This document shows, piece after piece, positions 1-8,808 of a stretch of 64,000 bases of DNA. This DNA comes from G965207335 sp965222825. Lineage in GTDB: Bacteria > Pseudomonadota > Gammaproteobacteria > PS1 > Pseudothioglobaceae. Position 1 is the stretch's first letter, and every line of letters begins with the position of its first letter. Made by a program: the position numbers and the translations under genes. The DNA lies in contig OZ244964.1 of NCBI GenBank assembly GCA_965222825.1, positions 1,453,710 through 1,517,709 on the forward strand, in the 5' to 3' direction. The notes under the pieces are model-generated. The model saw only the letters and a list, made by a program, of their open reading frames with translations, did no database searches and was not told the origin of the DNA.

Positions 1-798
1 GATTATCAATCAAAAACAGTTAATATACCGCAATTATCAGTTGGGCAAAATCTTAGTGTTGATAATCTAGATTTACAAACAAAACAAACTACACCGCCAT
101 CACGATACACAGAAGGTACTTTAATTGCTGCTATGGAAAAAGCCCATTTATTAGTTACTGATGAGCAATTAAAAAAAGTGTTAAAGGGTAATGAGGGTAT
201 TGGTACAGAGGCAACAAGAGCTAATATTATTCAATTACTACTTAATAGAAAGTTTGTAACAACTAAAAATAAAAAACTAATATCTACCGATATTGGTAGA
301 ACACTAGTTGCGGCTGTACCAAAAGAAATTAAAGACCCAGCAATGACTGCGATCTGGGAGTCATCATTAGCTCAAATTGAGTTAGGTAAATTAAAATTAC
401 AATCTTTTATGGATTGGCAAGAAAAGTGGCTACATCAATTTGTTGCTAACTATAAAGATAAAGATATTGCTATTAATAGTGCAAATAGCACTAATAAAGA
501 AATAAAAACATATCCTTGCCCAGTATGCGAAAAAGACATGTTTTTGCGGGCTAGTAAAAAAGGTAAATTCTGGGGTTGTAGTGGTTATCCTAATTGTAAA
601 ACCACTGCGACCGATAGTAATGGTAAACCATTATTTAATAGTGATTTGCCAGATTGTCCTAATTGCGACAAAAAACTCAATCGTATAAAGGGCAAAAAAG
701 GTTATTTTTGGGCGTGTAAGGGTTATTTTGATAACCCTAAGTGTGAGTTTACAGCACAAGATAAAAATAATAACCCCGTGTTAAATAAAACAAACTAA
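1..798 (+). CDS. topB: DNA topoisomerase III (type IA), C-terminal part, 5'-truncated by window edge
   Basis: The reading frame is open from base 1, so this is the 3' part of a longer gene. It carries the type IA topoisomerase signature around GIGTEATRA and the preceding PSRYTEGTLIAAM segment, which in TopB lie C-terminal to the catalytic tyrosine (outside the window). Two four-cysteine zinc ribbons of the topoisomerase-associated type follow (CPVC...CSGYPNC and CPNC...CKGYFDNPKC). TopB relaxes and decatenates DNA, and an ICE-borne copy is a standard member of SPI-7/PFGI-1-type elements. The stop overlaps the next start in a TAATG arrangement, implying co-translation with the DUF1643 gene. 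Confidence 0.93.
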   Translation, partial: DYQSKTVNIPQLSVGQNLSVDNLDLQTKQTTPPSRYTEGTLIAAMEKAHLLVTDEQLKKVLKGNEGIGTEATRANIIQLLLNRKFVTTKNKKLISTDIGRTLVAAVPKEIKDPAMTAIWESSLAQIELGKLKLQSFMDWQEKWLHQFVANYKDKDIAINSANSTNKEIKTYPCPVCEKDMFLRASKKGKFWGCSGYPNCKTTATDSNGKPLFNSDLPDCPNCDKKLNRIKGKKGYFWACKGYFDNPKCEFTAQDKNNNPVLNKTN

Positions 799-1262
799 TG
801 CAAAAAAGTGCTACATTATCAGACGATAGAAAATATAGATATAACTTATGGAGAATTTGGGATAAAAATAAGCCTTTTGCTGTGTTTATAGGGCTAAACC
901 CATCAACAGCTGATGAGTATAAGGATGATAACACTATAAGGCGTTGTATTGGTTTAGCTAAAAGTTGGAGTTTGGGCGGTATTTATATGTTAAATTTGTT
1001 TGCTTATAGAGCAACAAATTATAAAAAAATGATGTTAGTACAAGACCCAGTAGGCGATGAAAATGACTACTACCTACAATCATTACCTTATAATGCTGGC
1101 ATTATTATTGCCTCTTGGGGTAATAATGGTAACTATATGAATAGAGCAACACAAGTAAGGTCAATGTTTAATGATTTACATTGTTTAGCATTAAATAAAA
1201 GCGGAGAGCCAAAACATCCACTGTATGTTAAAGCTCTCACTATACCAATTTTATTTAATTAA
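798..1262 (+). CDS. DUF1643 family protein
   Basis: The 154-residue product has the DUF1643 pattern: an RY.L.R.W early motif, FIGLNPSTAD, then DNTIRRC and a central NLFAYRAT block, ending with a GEPKHPLYV motif. The function of this family is unknown; members are common in phages and mobile elements. The start codon overlaps the topB stop, so it is translated from the same message. It heads a small phage-like cargo group ending with the methyltransferase fusion. Family assignment is firm; role is unknown. Confidence 0.85.
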   Translation: MQKSATLSDDRKYRYNLWRIWDKNKPFAVFIGLNPSTADEYKDDNTIRRCIGLAKSWSLGGIYMLNLFAYRATNYKKMMLVQDPVGDENDYYLQSLPYNAGIIIASWGNNGNYMNRATQVRSMFNDLHCLALNKSGEPKHPLYVKALTIPILFN

Positions 1263-1266
1263 GTGT

Positions 1267-1506
1267 ATGGGACAAGAAAAAATTATTAGTTTAGTAGAAA
1301 GTATTATTAATGTAATTTTTGGTTATTTTATAGCTGTAATTTCACAAATAATAATTTTTTCTTTTTTTGATATCAATATATCTCTAATGCAGAACTTAGA
1401 AATAGGTTTATATTTTACAATTATATCTATTATTAGAAGTTACTTTGTCCGCAGACTCTTTAATAAATATAACCAACATATACATAGTTTTTTTAAAAGA
1501 TTTTAA
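1267..1506 (+). CDS. Small phage-type membrane protein (DUF7220-like)
   Basis: I chose the ATG at 1267, five bases after the upstream stop, rather than the in-frame ATG at 1225 that overlaps DUF1643. The 79-residue product begins MGQEKIISLVES and has two hydrophobic helices separated by a short loop, ending in a basic IRSYFVRRLFN segment. This matches small membrane proteins often found in phage genomes (DUF7220-like, from memory). Function unknown. It lies between DUF1643 and the methyltransferase and is probably co-transcribed with both. Confidence 0.6.
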   Translation: MGQEKIISLVESIINVIFGYFIAVISQIIIFSFFDINISLMQNLEIGLYFTIISIIRSYFVRRLFNKYNQHIHSFFKRF

Positions 1507-1520
1507 AAGAGTAAGTAATT

Positions 1521-3992
1521 ATGAAACAAAGCAGTATTAGTTATTTTTCTTTATTTAGTGGTATTGGTGGTTTCGAATTAGGTATTGAACAGGTTATGCC
1601 TTATGCGAAGTGTGTTGGATATAGCGAGATTAATCCATATGCATTATCAATTTATAAAAAACATTTTAAGGAACATAAAAATTATGGCGATGCAACAAAA
1701 ATTAATTACAGAACAGTCCCCAGTTTTGATTTGCTTGTCGGAGGTTCACCGTGCCAAGATTTATCATTGGCTGGTAAGAGATACGGGCTTAACGGCAACC
1801 GAAGTGGACTTTTTAAAGAGTATATCAGAGCCATTAAAGAAAAACAGCCTAGTTATTTTATCTGGGAGAATGTTAAAGGCACTTTATCAAGCAATAGAGG
1901 CTGGGATTTTGCCGAGATTATCTATCAAATGGAACAAGCAGGGTATGATGTCCAATGGCAAATTCTCAATAGTAAAAACCACAGAGTTCCACAACACAGA
2001 GAAAGAATTATCATTATTGGACATCTTAGAGGGCAAGGTAGAGAACAAATATTACCTATCTCAACAAACAGTGAACAAACTGTTGAGTCAATAGTACAAC
2101 TAAATAAAACAAATCTTAGAAGTAACGGTGGTACTCAAACATATTGCGGAGATAGAGTTTATGACGCAAAAGGAGTATCTCCAGCCATTAAACAATCTCA
2201 TGTGCCTAAGATTATTTGTTATAATTCGCAAAATTCAAGATTAAGTACAAGAGATAAGGACATAAATAAAAAAGGTGTAGATAGAGATGTACTTAGCCGT
2301 GATGACGGACTTAGTTATACAATTACAGCAAAGCAACATCACATGGTGCAAATAGTTGCTGGCGATGAAGCAAGCAGAATATATAGTGCTAATGGAGTTA
2401 GCAAAACCATCAAAAATGGTGGCGGCGGTGGTGTTAAAACAGGATTATATGCTATACCAATAAAAAAAGAGAATAGATATGGTTCAGCTATTTATAATAA
2501 TCAATTAGTAACTATCCGTTATCTTGCACCTAAAGAATGTGAAAGATTACAAGGATTTCCAGATGACTGGACAAAAATTGGTGCAGATGGAACTACTATA
2601 TCAGATACTCAAAGATACAAATGTTTAGGTAATGCAGTTACAACTAATGTTGTTGCAAGTATTATAAGTGCCTTAAAACCTATAATACTTGATAAAAAAA
2701 CTAATAAAAAACTACTTCTACCAAGAGTTGTTAAATTCTCAGGAGGTAGAAGTAGTGCTATGATGCTATTGCAGTTATTAGAAAAAGGGAAATTAAAACA
2801 ATGGCGCGGGGATTGTGTTGTATTTTGTAATACCTCAGCCGAACACAAGGCAACTTATAATTTTATTAGAAAGATTAAGCAAATTACAGAACAAAATTAT
2901 AAGTTGCCTTTCTTTATTATTGAATATCAAACTTATGAGGTTAAGAATAGTCGTAATAAATATGTTAGGCGTAATAGTTATAGGTTAGTTAATGAATACC
3001 CTTATGATGCAACTAATAACCCATTTGGGTATAAATGTAAAGGCGAAGTTTTTAAAGAATATCTCAGCCATACAGGCTCATTGCCAAACCAATTTCAAAG
3101 AACTTGCACTGTTAATCTTAAAATTATTACTAATAATATATTTTTAGCAGATTATTGGAGTGGTAAAAGCAATATTGATGTTTTTGGTCATGGTTTTCGC
3201 TCCCAACTTAGTGATATTGATGCAGTTAATAATCATAGAAAAAATAAAGGTGAGTTAGCTGACGCAGATATTATTATTAAGAAAAAGTTTTTACAAGAGT
3301 GTTCTACAATCAGGCATGAACAGTTTTTCAAGGATTATACAACGGTTAATATTTGCCTTAATAACGAATATTTACAAGATTATATTAAAAAAAATGGCAC
3401 AATTAAACTATTAGGTAAAAAATCTATAATGTTTATCAGTTATTTAGGTATCCGTTACGATGAAAAACATAGAGCGGATAGAATAAGGGCAAGAATAGTT
3501 GAAGTAAAAAATAACTTAGTTCGTAAAAAGAAAAAACAAAGCATAGTTAGAACACAACCAACTTATGAAACAGTTAAAACCCCCTTAATATCCACTAAAG
3601 TAATTAGTAGTCAAGTTATTAATTTCTGGAAAAAAAGACCCGAGATTGACTTAGTTTTGCCATATAACGGACTATATTCTAATTGCGTATTTTGTTTTTT
3701 AAAAGGCAAAACCAAAAGAAGATTACTGGCACATACATTACAAAACCAATCAATAGATGATGGTCCGTCATCTATTGATTGGTGGGTTGATATTGAGTCT
3801 AAGTTCAGCAGAAAAGTTATTAAAAGCAACAATAATTACACACATATAGGATTTTTTGGTGTAGCAGAACAATATGAGTATCAAAATATAGCAGAGGATA
3901 CTAAAACACATAAAAAAACTCTGCAAGAATTAATTGCTGATGTGCAAAAATATAACAATGACTGGACAATGGCTTGTAGTTGCACTGATTAA
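1521..3992 (+). CDS. C5-cytosine DNA methyltransferase fused to PP-loop/PAPS-reductase-like domain
   Basis: An 823-residue two-domain protein. Residues about 1-390 form a DNA (cytosine-5) methyltransferase: SAM motif FSGIGGFE near 12, catalytic PCQ with Cys78, ENV at 116-118, QHRER near 158, a variable target-recognition region, and a C-terminal LGNAVT motif near 365. From about residue 400 a second domain starts with KFSGGRSSAMM, a variant of the SGGKDS PP-loop of PAPS reductase/DndC-like ATP pyrophosphatases, followed by scattered cysteines including NCVFC and a C-terminal CSC. No restriction partner is visible nearby. The fusion could add a second nucleobase or sulfur chemistry or protect the ICE from host restriction; that is inference. 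Confidence 0.85.
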   Translation: MKQSSISYFSLFSGIGGFELGIEQVMPYAKCVGYSEINPYALSIYKKHFKEHKNYGDATKINYRTVPSFDLLVGGSPCQDLSLAGKRYGLNGNRSGLFKEYIRAIKEKQPSYFIWENVKGTLSSNRGWDFAEIIYQMEQAGYDVQWQILNSKNHRVPQHRERIIIIGHLRGQGREQILPISTNSEQTVESIVQLNKTNLRSNGGTQTYCGDRVYDAKGVSPAIKQSHVPKIICYNSQNSRLSTRDKDINKKGVDRDVLSRDDGLSYTITAKQHHMVQIVAGDEASRIYSANGVSKTIKNGGGGGVKTGLYAIPIKKENRYGSAIYNNQLVTIRYLAPKECERLQGFPDDWTKIGADGTTISDTQRYKCLGNAVTTNVVASIISALKPIILDKKTNKKLLLPRVVKFSGGRSSAMMLLQLLEKGKLKQWRGDCVVFCNTSAEHKATYNFIRKIKQITEQNYKLPFFIIEYQTYEVKNSRNKYVRRNSYRLVNEYPYDATNNPFGYKCKGEVFKEYLSHTGSLPNQFQRTCTVNLKIITNNIFLADYWSGKSNIDVFGHGFRSQLSDIDAVNNHRKNKGELADADIIIKKKFLQECSTIRHEQFFKDYTTVNICLNNEYLQDYIKKNGTIKLLGKKSIMFISYLGIRYDEKHRADRIRARIVEVKNNLVRKKKKQSIVRTQPTYETVKTPLISTKVISSQVINFWKKRPEIDLVLPYNGLYSNCVFCFLKGKTKRRLLAHTLQNQSIDDGPSSIDWWVDIESKFSRKVIKSNNNYTHIGFFGVAEQYEYQNIAEDTKTHKKTLQELIADVQKYNNDWTMACSCTD
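3745..3783. repeat. Perfect 16-bp inverted repeat inside the methyltransferase fusion gene
   Basis: Arms ACCAATCAATAGATGA (3745-3760) and its exact reverse complement (3768-3783) are separated by 7 bases. The repeat is inside the coding frame, encoding QSIDDGPSSIDW near the C-terminus. It would form a strong hairpin in DNA or mRNA. Confidence 0.85.
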
Positions 3993-4021
3993 AATTTGAT
4001 ACTAAGTTTAATCAGTGTAGC

Positions 4022-4064
4022 AAATATAGAGCCGCTAATTTTAATTTAGTGGCTCTATATTTTA
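4022..4064 (+). terminator. Hairpin terminator after the methyltransferase gene
   Basis: AAATATAGAGCC (4022-4033) pairs with GGCTCTATATTT (4051-4062), with an inner CTAA/TTAG stem. It lies 30 bases after the stop and ends in a short T run, consistent with rho-independent termination. Confidence 0.65.
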
Positions 4065-4152
4065 CCCGTGATGAGTATGGTAAAAATTCTGTGATGAGTA
4101 TGGAGGATTTTTAGTGATGAGGTTGTTCTCCCTTTAAAGGGTTATTAAGGGT

Positions 4153-4200
4153 AAGGGGTGGTGGTTTATTTTTAATAACCACCACCCCTTATATTTTTTT
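4153..4200. terminator. Strong hairpin with T tract
   Basis: AAGGGGTGGTGGTT (4153-4166) pairs perfectly with AACCACCACCCCTT (4177-4190), followed by a T-rich run to 4200. No gene lies between this and the previous hairpin. The 3993-4305 gap holds the two hairpins and one operator-like palindrome. Confidence 0.75.
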
Positions 4201-4221
4201 ATGTGCCAATAATTTTTTTAA

Positions 4222-4240
4222 CACATCATTAGTTGGTGTG
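4222..4240. promoter_or_regulatory. Palindromic operator-like site, copy 1 (pil operon)
   Basis: CACATC-N7-GGTGTG, embedded in a longer TTAACACA...TGTGTTAA palindrome, ends 65 bp before the ATG at 4306. It matches the palindrome found upstream of five other transfer or surface-protein units, here in the opposite orientation. Likely a regulator-binding site (inference). Confidence 0.6.
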
Positions 4241-4305
4241 TTAAATTTAGTTTTTATTAATATAAAAACTATAAACTAACAGCAAAAAAACTCATACACT
4301 AAAAA

Positions 4306-4719
4306 ATGAATATATTATTAAACTTAAATAATCTCGCTTATTTATTGCAAGATGAGATAAAAAAATATAAGGAATTAAATATACAATGTAGTAATCTTAG
4401 GGATGATTATAAAGCTAAATATAGGTCTAAGAATTGTCCTTTATATTTAGCTAAAAACCCAGATTTATCATTAACGCCACTGGTGTGGCGTTATTCATCG
4501 ATGGTTAAAGGAAGCAAAGGCAGACGCCCGGTTGGATGTGAATTCTGGGATATAGTAGCAAAATTAAGCACAGCAGATATAACTAATTTTAATGATTTTG
4601 AATATCAAAGATTAGTGCTTAATTATCAAATAAGCACTACAGCATATAATATAAGACGCTTAAACATTCTAAACTCAGGCATGGGAGACTGGAGCACAAA
4701 TATTAGAAAAAATAACTAA
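4306..4719 (+). CDS. Hypothetical ICE protein at the head of the pilus region
   Basis: A 137-residue soluble, basic protein with no signal peptide. A central segment reads LVWRYSSMVKGSKGRRPVG, which looks like a nucleic-acid- or protein-binding basic patch, and the N-terminal part is predicted helical. I do not recognise the family. It is the first gene after the operator-like palindrome at 4222 and two terminators, so it probably starts a transcription unit that continues into pilL 74 bp downstream. Position between topB and pilL is typical of conserved hypothetical genes of this ICE class. Confidence 0.6.
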   Translation: MNILLNLNNLAYLLQDEIKKYKELNIQCSNLRDDYKAKYRSKNCPLYLAKNPDLSLTPLVWRYSSMVKGSKGRRPVGCEFWDIVAKLSTADITNFNDFEYQRLVLNYQISTTAYNIRRLNILNSGMGDWSTNIRKNN

Positions 4720-4793
4720 CTTAAAGTTATTACATCACTATTTGGTTTGTATTTTTATGTTTTTGATATAACAATATTAAGATAATACTCAAA

Positions 4794-5471
4794 ATGTTGC
4801 AAAAATTTATACTACTAATATTTCTTGCACTACATTTTAATCAGTTATTGTCAGTTAATATTGATCGTTATACTGTTATTGATAATGTAGAGACTAAAGA
4901 ACAAACAGATGAACTTAGCGTTATTATAAATATTAAATTTCCTAAGAGCATTGTTAATGTGGGGCAAGCACTAGATTATCTAATGCTGAGGTCAAGTTAT
5001 AAACTTAGTAATAATGCTGTATTTAATAATTTTAAACTACCTAATGTTCATAAAAAAATTGGACCAATAAGTTTAAAAAGAGCTATAAAGGTATTAGTTG
5101 GCACAGATATATATAAATTACAAATTAATAGAGTAAATAGAACAATTGCTATTGTTCAAAATGCTAATGCGATAGTTGTATCACCTGATGAAGTTAGCGA
5201 TATATTATTAGAAAAAATTAAAGTAGCTATTAAAAATAATACTCTAAAAGACGCATTAGAGAAAATAATGCCAAATAATTGGTTTATAGATATTATAAAT
5301 GTTAAAGACACTGATTTAGAAACATTAACCGTTTCTGTTATCGCAGAAAGCGAAACTAGAGAAAAAGTTATTAAAACAATAATGGAACAAATTAATGCAG
5401 AAGCATTGTTTTACCCAGAAATACAACAATTAGTAGTTACTAATTTAGTAAAAAATAAAGTTATAAGATGA
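4794..5471 (+). CDS. pilL: PilL-like conjugative pilus protein (TIGR03748-like)
   Basis: The 225-residue product has an N-terminal signal-like hydrophobic segment, then a domain with RYTVIDNV...Q.D.LSVIINIKFP...VNVGQALDYLMLRSSYKL, the characteristic PilL/TIGR03748 pattern of SPI-7/PFGI-1 elements. The second half resembles the TcpQ/secretin-associated module that stabilises the outer-membrane secretin in type IVb pilus systems. It overlaps the next gene by four bases (ATGATAA region), showing translational coupling. Expected to be periplasmic or outer-membrane associated and to work with the PilN secretin. Confidence 0.8.
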   Translation: MLQKFILLIFLALHFNQLLSVNIDRYTVIDNVETKEQTDELSVIINIKFPKSIVNVGQALDYLMLRSSYKLSNNAVFNNFKLPNVHKKIGPISLKRAIKVLVGTDIYKLQINRVNRTIAIVQNANAIVVSPDEVSDILLEKIKVAIKNNTLKDALEKIMPNNWFIDIINVKDTDLETLTVSVIAESETREKVIKTIMEQINAEALFYPEIQQLVVTNLVKNKVIR

Positions 5472-5803
5472 TAAAAATAATTAAAACTACCATACTTAGT
5501 TTATTGCTTTTTAGTAGTACTTATACTACAGCTAATACCAAAACAATTACCACAGCTACACCTACAAATAATAGCAAAATAATAAACAAACAATATCACA
5601 ATAGCACAATTAGTGCAATAATCAATGAGTTATTGCCAGAATATAGATTAATAAATTATAGTGATATAGATACAACAAATTATAAGACTAGCTTGGTTGT
5701 TGAAAACCAAACAATCCAAAGAACAATAGATACTATGCTCGCAGGGTTAAATATTAAAAGTTTTATATATCATAAGTTAAAAATAATAATACTAACTAAA
5801 TAA
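5468..5803 (+). CDS. Small exported pilus-operon protein, secretin-N-domain-like
   Basis: A 111-residue protein with a cleavable-looking signal peptide (hydrophobic residues about 5-20, ending near STYTTANT). The remainder has a short beta-alpha-beta pattern (STISAIINELLPEYRLINYS...VVENQTIQRTIDTMLAGLNI) like the STN/N0 fold found in secretins and TonB receptors. It sits between pilL and pilN, overlapping pilL by 4 bp and ending 1 bp before pilN. It may be a split-off N0 domain or a pilotin-like accessory; it does not resemble PilM of R64. Confidence 0.55.
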   Translation: MIKIIKTTILSLLLFSSTYTTANTKTITTATPTNNSKIINKQYHNSTISAIINELLPEYRLINYSDIDTTNYKTSLVVENQTIQRTIDTMLAGLNIKSFIYHKLKIIILTK

Positions 5804-5804
5804 C

Positions 5805-7157
5805 ATGAAACTAATTATTATATTACTATCAATACTATTAGCAGCTTGTAATACAAAAAGTTTAAATGTTAAAAATGTTAAAAAAACAGTTGCTCCTGTT
5901 TTTACTCCTAAACCACCACCTATTTTTGTCCAAATAACAAAACCAAGAAATAAACTATTAAACAAAACAATAACAATTAATAAACAAAATATAACATTAA
6001 TTGATGCAATCAACTCTGAAGTGCCAGAGGCGGTTGTTATTGCTAATGATAGTGGTGTTAATCTAACTCAGTCAATATCAGTTAGATTTAATGGCTCACT
6101 AAGCGACTATTTGAGTTATTTAGCCAATATAACAAAATATAAGCTAACACCTAAAAACAATAATATCATTATTAAATCTAAGATACAAAAATCTTGGAAC
6201 CTAGCCGCACTATCAATTATTACTAGTAATTCACAAACAAATCAAGCAATAGGACATAATAATGACCCTAAATGGCAAAAAATAATAAGTTCTATTCAAA
6301 AAATAATATCAAAAGAAGCAAAAATTATTGACAACCAAAGAACAGGCGATATATTTGTTATAGCAACACCTGTTGATATAGACACAATTAACACTTATCT
6401 TACAAATATAAAAAATAAATCAGAACAGCAAGTTTATCTTAAAGTGGTAGTCCTTGATGTTACCCTTAATGACGATAGTGCAACAGGTATAGACTGGTCT
6501 GTAATTCAAACAGGTAATAGAGGTTCGTTTGGTATAACTCAGGTTGCTAATCAAGTTTTAGATGAGGCTGGGGTTGTTAGTATTGGTACAGTTAATAATT
6601 CTACACTAATATCCAAATCAGGTGAAACTAGTCTAAAACTACTAATTAACTTACTAAGTAAACAAGGTGCTGTTAGAGTTGAAAATCAACCTGATCTGGT
6701 GGTGTTAAACGGCAATCAAGCATATATATCAACTGGCGATGAGTTTTCTTATGTTAAATCAATCAATGCTAATACTGACAGTCAAGGCAATATAACAACA
6801 ACAGCAGAAATAAAAAGAATCAATGTAGGGGTTGAATTACAAGTAACTCCTAAGATTTTAGATGATGGCAGAATACTAGTAAATGTGGTCCCAGTAATAT
6901 CTAGCTTAAAAAATTTTAGTAACATCACATCAGGTAATCAAACATTCCAAACACCTAATATAGTGTTACAAAAATTAACAACTCAAGCAATCGTCAAAAG
7001 TGGACAAACACTGCATTTAGGCGGACTAATCGCAGAAAAAATATCTAAAGCTAGTAAATCAAGCACTAATGCGATACTTAGGTCTTTATTTAGTGGTATT
7101 CAAAGTAGATTTGAGCGGCGAGAAATCGCTATTTTGATAACCCCAGAACTCATTTAG
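5805..7157 (+). CDS. pilN: PilN outer-membrane secretin (lipoprotein)
   Basis: The 450-residue product starts with a lipoprotein signal ending in LLAAC (Cys15). The C-terminal half is a secretin domain: VRVENQPDLVVLNGNQAYI, a GVELQVTPKILDDGRI segment, and QKLTTQAIVKSGQTLHLGGLI. PilN forms the gated outer-membrane channel for the thin conjugative pilus (R64/SPI-7 type), which mediates mating-pair formation in liquid. It lies between the STN-like protein and ssb. Length and lipobox match PilN-type secretins. Confidence 0.92.
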   Translation: MKLIIILLSILLAACNTKSLNVKNVKKTVAPVFTPKPPPIFVQITKPRNKLLNKTITINKQNITLIDAINSEVPEAVVIANDSGVNLTQSISVRFNGSLSDYLSYLANITKYKLTPKNNNIIIKSKIQKSWNLAALSIITSNSQTNQAIGHNNDPKWQKIISSIQKIISKEAKIIDNQRTGDIFVIATPVDIDTINTYLTNIKNKSEQQVYLKVVVLDVTLNDDSATGIDWSVIQTGNRGSFGITQVANQVLDEAGVVSIGTVNNSTLISKSGETSLKLLINLLSKQGAVRVENQPDLVVLNGNQAYISTGDEFSYVKSINANTDSQGNITTTAEIKRINVGVELQVTPKILDDGRILVNVVPVISSLKNFSNITSGNQTFQTPNIVLQKLTTQAIVKSGQTLHLGGLIAEKISKASKSSTNAILRSLFSGIQSRFERREIAILITPELI

Positions 7158-7179
7158 GGGTAAATATAAGGAGATAGTT

Positions 7180-7554
7180 ATGAATAAAGCAATAATAATA
7201 GGCAATGTAGGGGCAGATATTGAACTTGCATATACAAAAGAGAATGTAGCAATAACTAATATTAGTGTTGCTACTAATGATAGTTTTAAAGATAAAGATG
7301 GCAACAAACAAGACGATACCCAGTGGCATAGAGTTGTAGTTATTGGCACAAGAGCAGAAAATGCCAAAAAATACTTAAAAAAAGGTTCAAAAATAAGTGT
7401 TGAAGGCAAAATTAGAACTAGAAAGTGGAGTGATAAAGATAATATTGATAGATGGACCACAGAGATATTAGCACAAAAAATAGAATATTTAGACCGTAAA
7501 GATAAAAACAATACAACTCCAGAAGCACAACCTGCCCCACCAGTAGATGAATAA
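7180..7554 (+). CDS. ssb: Single-stranded DNA-binding protein
   Basis: A 124-residue OB-fold SSB beginning NKAIIIGNVGADIELAYT, with the QDDTQWHRVVVIG core and GSKISVEGKIRTRKW. The C-terminal tail is short and ends in PPVDE rather than the usual DDDIPF, so host-protein recruitment through the tail may be weakened. RBS AAGGAGATAG precedes the ATG. Element-borne SSBs coat transferred single strands. Placement inside the pil operon, overlapping pilO by 8 bp, is unusual and implies co-expression with pilus assembly. Confidence 0.92.
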   Translation: MNKAIIIGNVGADIELAYTKENVAITNISVATNDSFKDKDGNKQDDTQWHRVVVIGTRAENAKKYLKKGSKISVEGKIRTRKWSDKDNIDRWTTEILAQKIEYLDRKDKNNTTPEAQPAPPVDE

Positions 7555-8359
7555 TAATTATCAAATAGATAATAGATGTACTATTAGCAACAAGTCTTAT
7601 TGGCTTGTTGCTGATAGGGTTATATATGATTTAGCAGATAAAACTGAGCAAGAATTTGTTTTTGCTCAAATAGATAAATTATACTTTGTTGCAAAAACTA
7701 CACTTTTTAACAAAAAAACTAAACACACAAATATAGGGTTTTGGCATACCCTTTTTCTCAACAAGAAAATAACAATAAAGGATAGTTGCTATTTTGTAAC
7801 TAATAGCAAACAAGACGGTTATTTTTTAGAAGTCTCAGTTTCTAACAATACAATTAATTCTGGTGTGGTTATAGCTAATAAAGCAACAATTACAACTAAC
7901 ATCGATGATGTTATATACATAGATAATTTAATTGCACTAAAAAAAGTGCAAATAATATTAACTCCAAAGCAAAAAAAACTACAAGAGATTAAAAGGAATA
8001 AAATAATTGCTTTTATTGTTATTTTGATATTAGCAGTGGTGGTGGTAATTAGCGAGTATCAATTAACACAACTTAACAAATTACAGGCACAAAACTTTAG
8101 CATAGTAAGCAGCCTTATTAATAGAGTTATTGATGCTAATAAAATAATTATTACTGCAATAAAACCAAAGACGATAAATCACATAAAAAAACACTTACCA
8201 CATATTGTAGAGTTAACCAAATACCCAATATGGTCTGGCAAAATTGATTTTTATAAAAATAATGCAAACTTAACAACAACAAATGCAACAGATGCTAGAT
8301 TATATTACCCAAATGCTAAACAAGTTAATATCAACACATGGGGTCTTTCGTGGCAATAA
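7547..8359 (+). CDS. pilO: PilO-like inner-membrane pilus assembly protein
   Basis: A 270-residue protein with one transmembrane helix near residues 145-163 (IIAFIVILILAVVVVI), a cytoplasmic N-terminal domain and a periplasmic C-terminal region. That is the topology of R64/SPI-7 PilO, which is normally about 430 residues. The gene position between the secretin and PilP/PilQ supports the call; sequence similarity is weak by eye. The start overlaps ssb and the end overlaps the next ORF by 22 bp. The second membrane protein downstream may supply the rest of the PilO function. Confidence 0.6.
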   Translation: MNNNYQIDNRCTISNKSYWLVADRVIYDLADKTEQEFVFAQIDKLYFVAKTTLFNKKTKHTNIGFWHTLFLNKKITIKDSCYFVTNSKQDGYFLEVSVSNNTINSGVVIANKATITTNIDDVIYIDNLIALKKVQIILTPKQKKLQEIKRNKIIAFIVILILAVVVVISEYQLTQLNKLQAQNFSIVSSLINRVIDANKIIITAIKPKTINHIKKHLPHIVELTKYPIWSGKIDFYKNNANLTTTNATDARLYYPNAKQVNINTWGLSWQ

Positions 8360-8808
8360 AAATAAAAACCTCACTAGATTTTAAAATAATATTAATAGGA
8401 ATAATCTTATTATTTATATTGCTTATTTATTACTATAAAACTATTAGCAACGCAATGTATGAAATAGACAACATTAAAGCCAAACATACAACATTGCAAA
8501 AAGAAGTTAGAAAAACAAATAGCACAGAAAACCTTCAAAAAAATGTTGCTAATAAAAAAGTATATTACATAAATGATACAATTGCAAAACTTAGTAAAAT
8601 CACTCTTTATTTGAACATTAATACTAAATTATTAAGCACTAATAATAACAAATATAAATATAAAGCCAGTGGCTATCTATACTCAATTACAGAACTCATA
8701 AAGTATATTCTAACAAATGAAAAATTACACGACAGCATAACTTTTATTATGTTGGACATCAAGCAAGATATTGCTATTTTATTATATGAGGTAGAGGGTA
8801 GATTATGA
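8338..8808 (+). CDS. Small bitopic membrane protein of the pil operon (PilO partner or split half)
   Basis: A 156-residue protein with a single N-terminal transmembrane helix (about residues 14-34), a short coiled-coil (IDNIKAKHTTLQKEVRKTN) and a small alpha/beta C-terminal domain. This is the architecture of PilN/PilO/GspM-type inner-membrane alignment proteins. It overlaps pilO-like and pilP-like genes on both sides, so it belongs to the assembly operon. It may be the separated C-terminal half of PilO. Confidence 0.55.
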   Translation: MGSFVAIKIKTSLDFKIILIGIILLFILLIYYYKTISNAMYEIDNIKAKHTTLQKEVRKTNSTENLQKNVANKKVYYINDTIAKLSKITLYLNINTKLLSTNNNKYKYKASGYLYSITELIKYILTNEKLHDSITFIMLDIKQDIAILLYEVEGRL

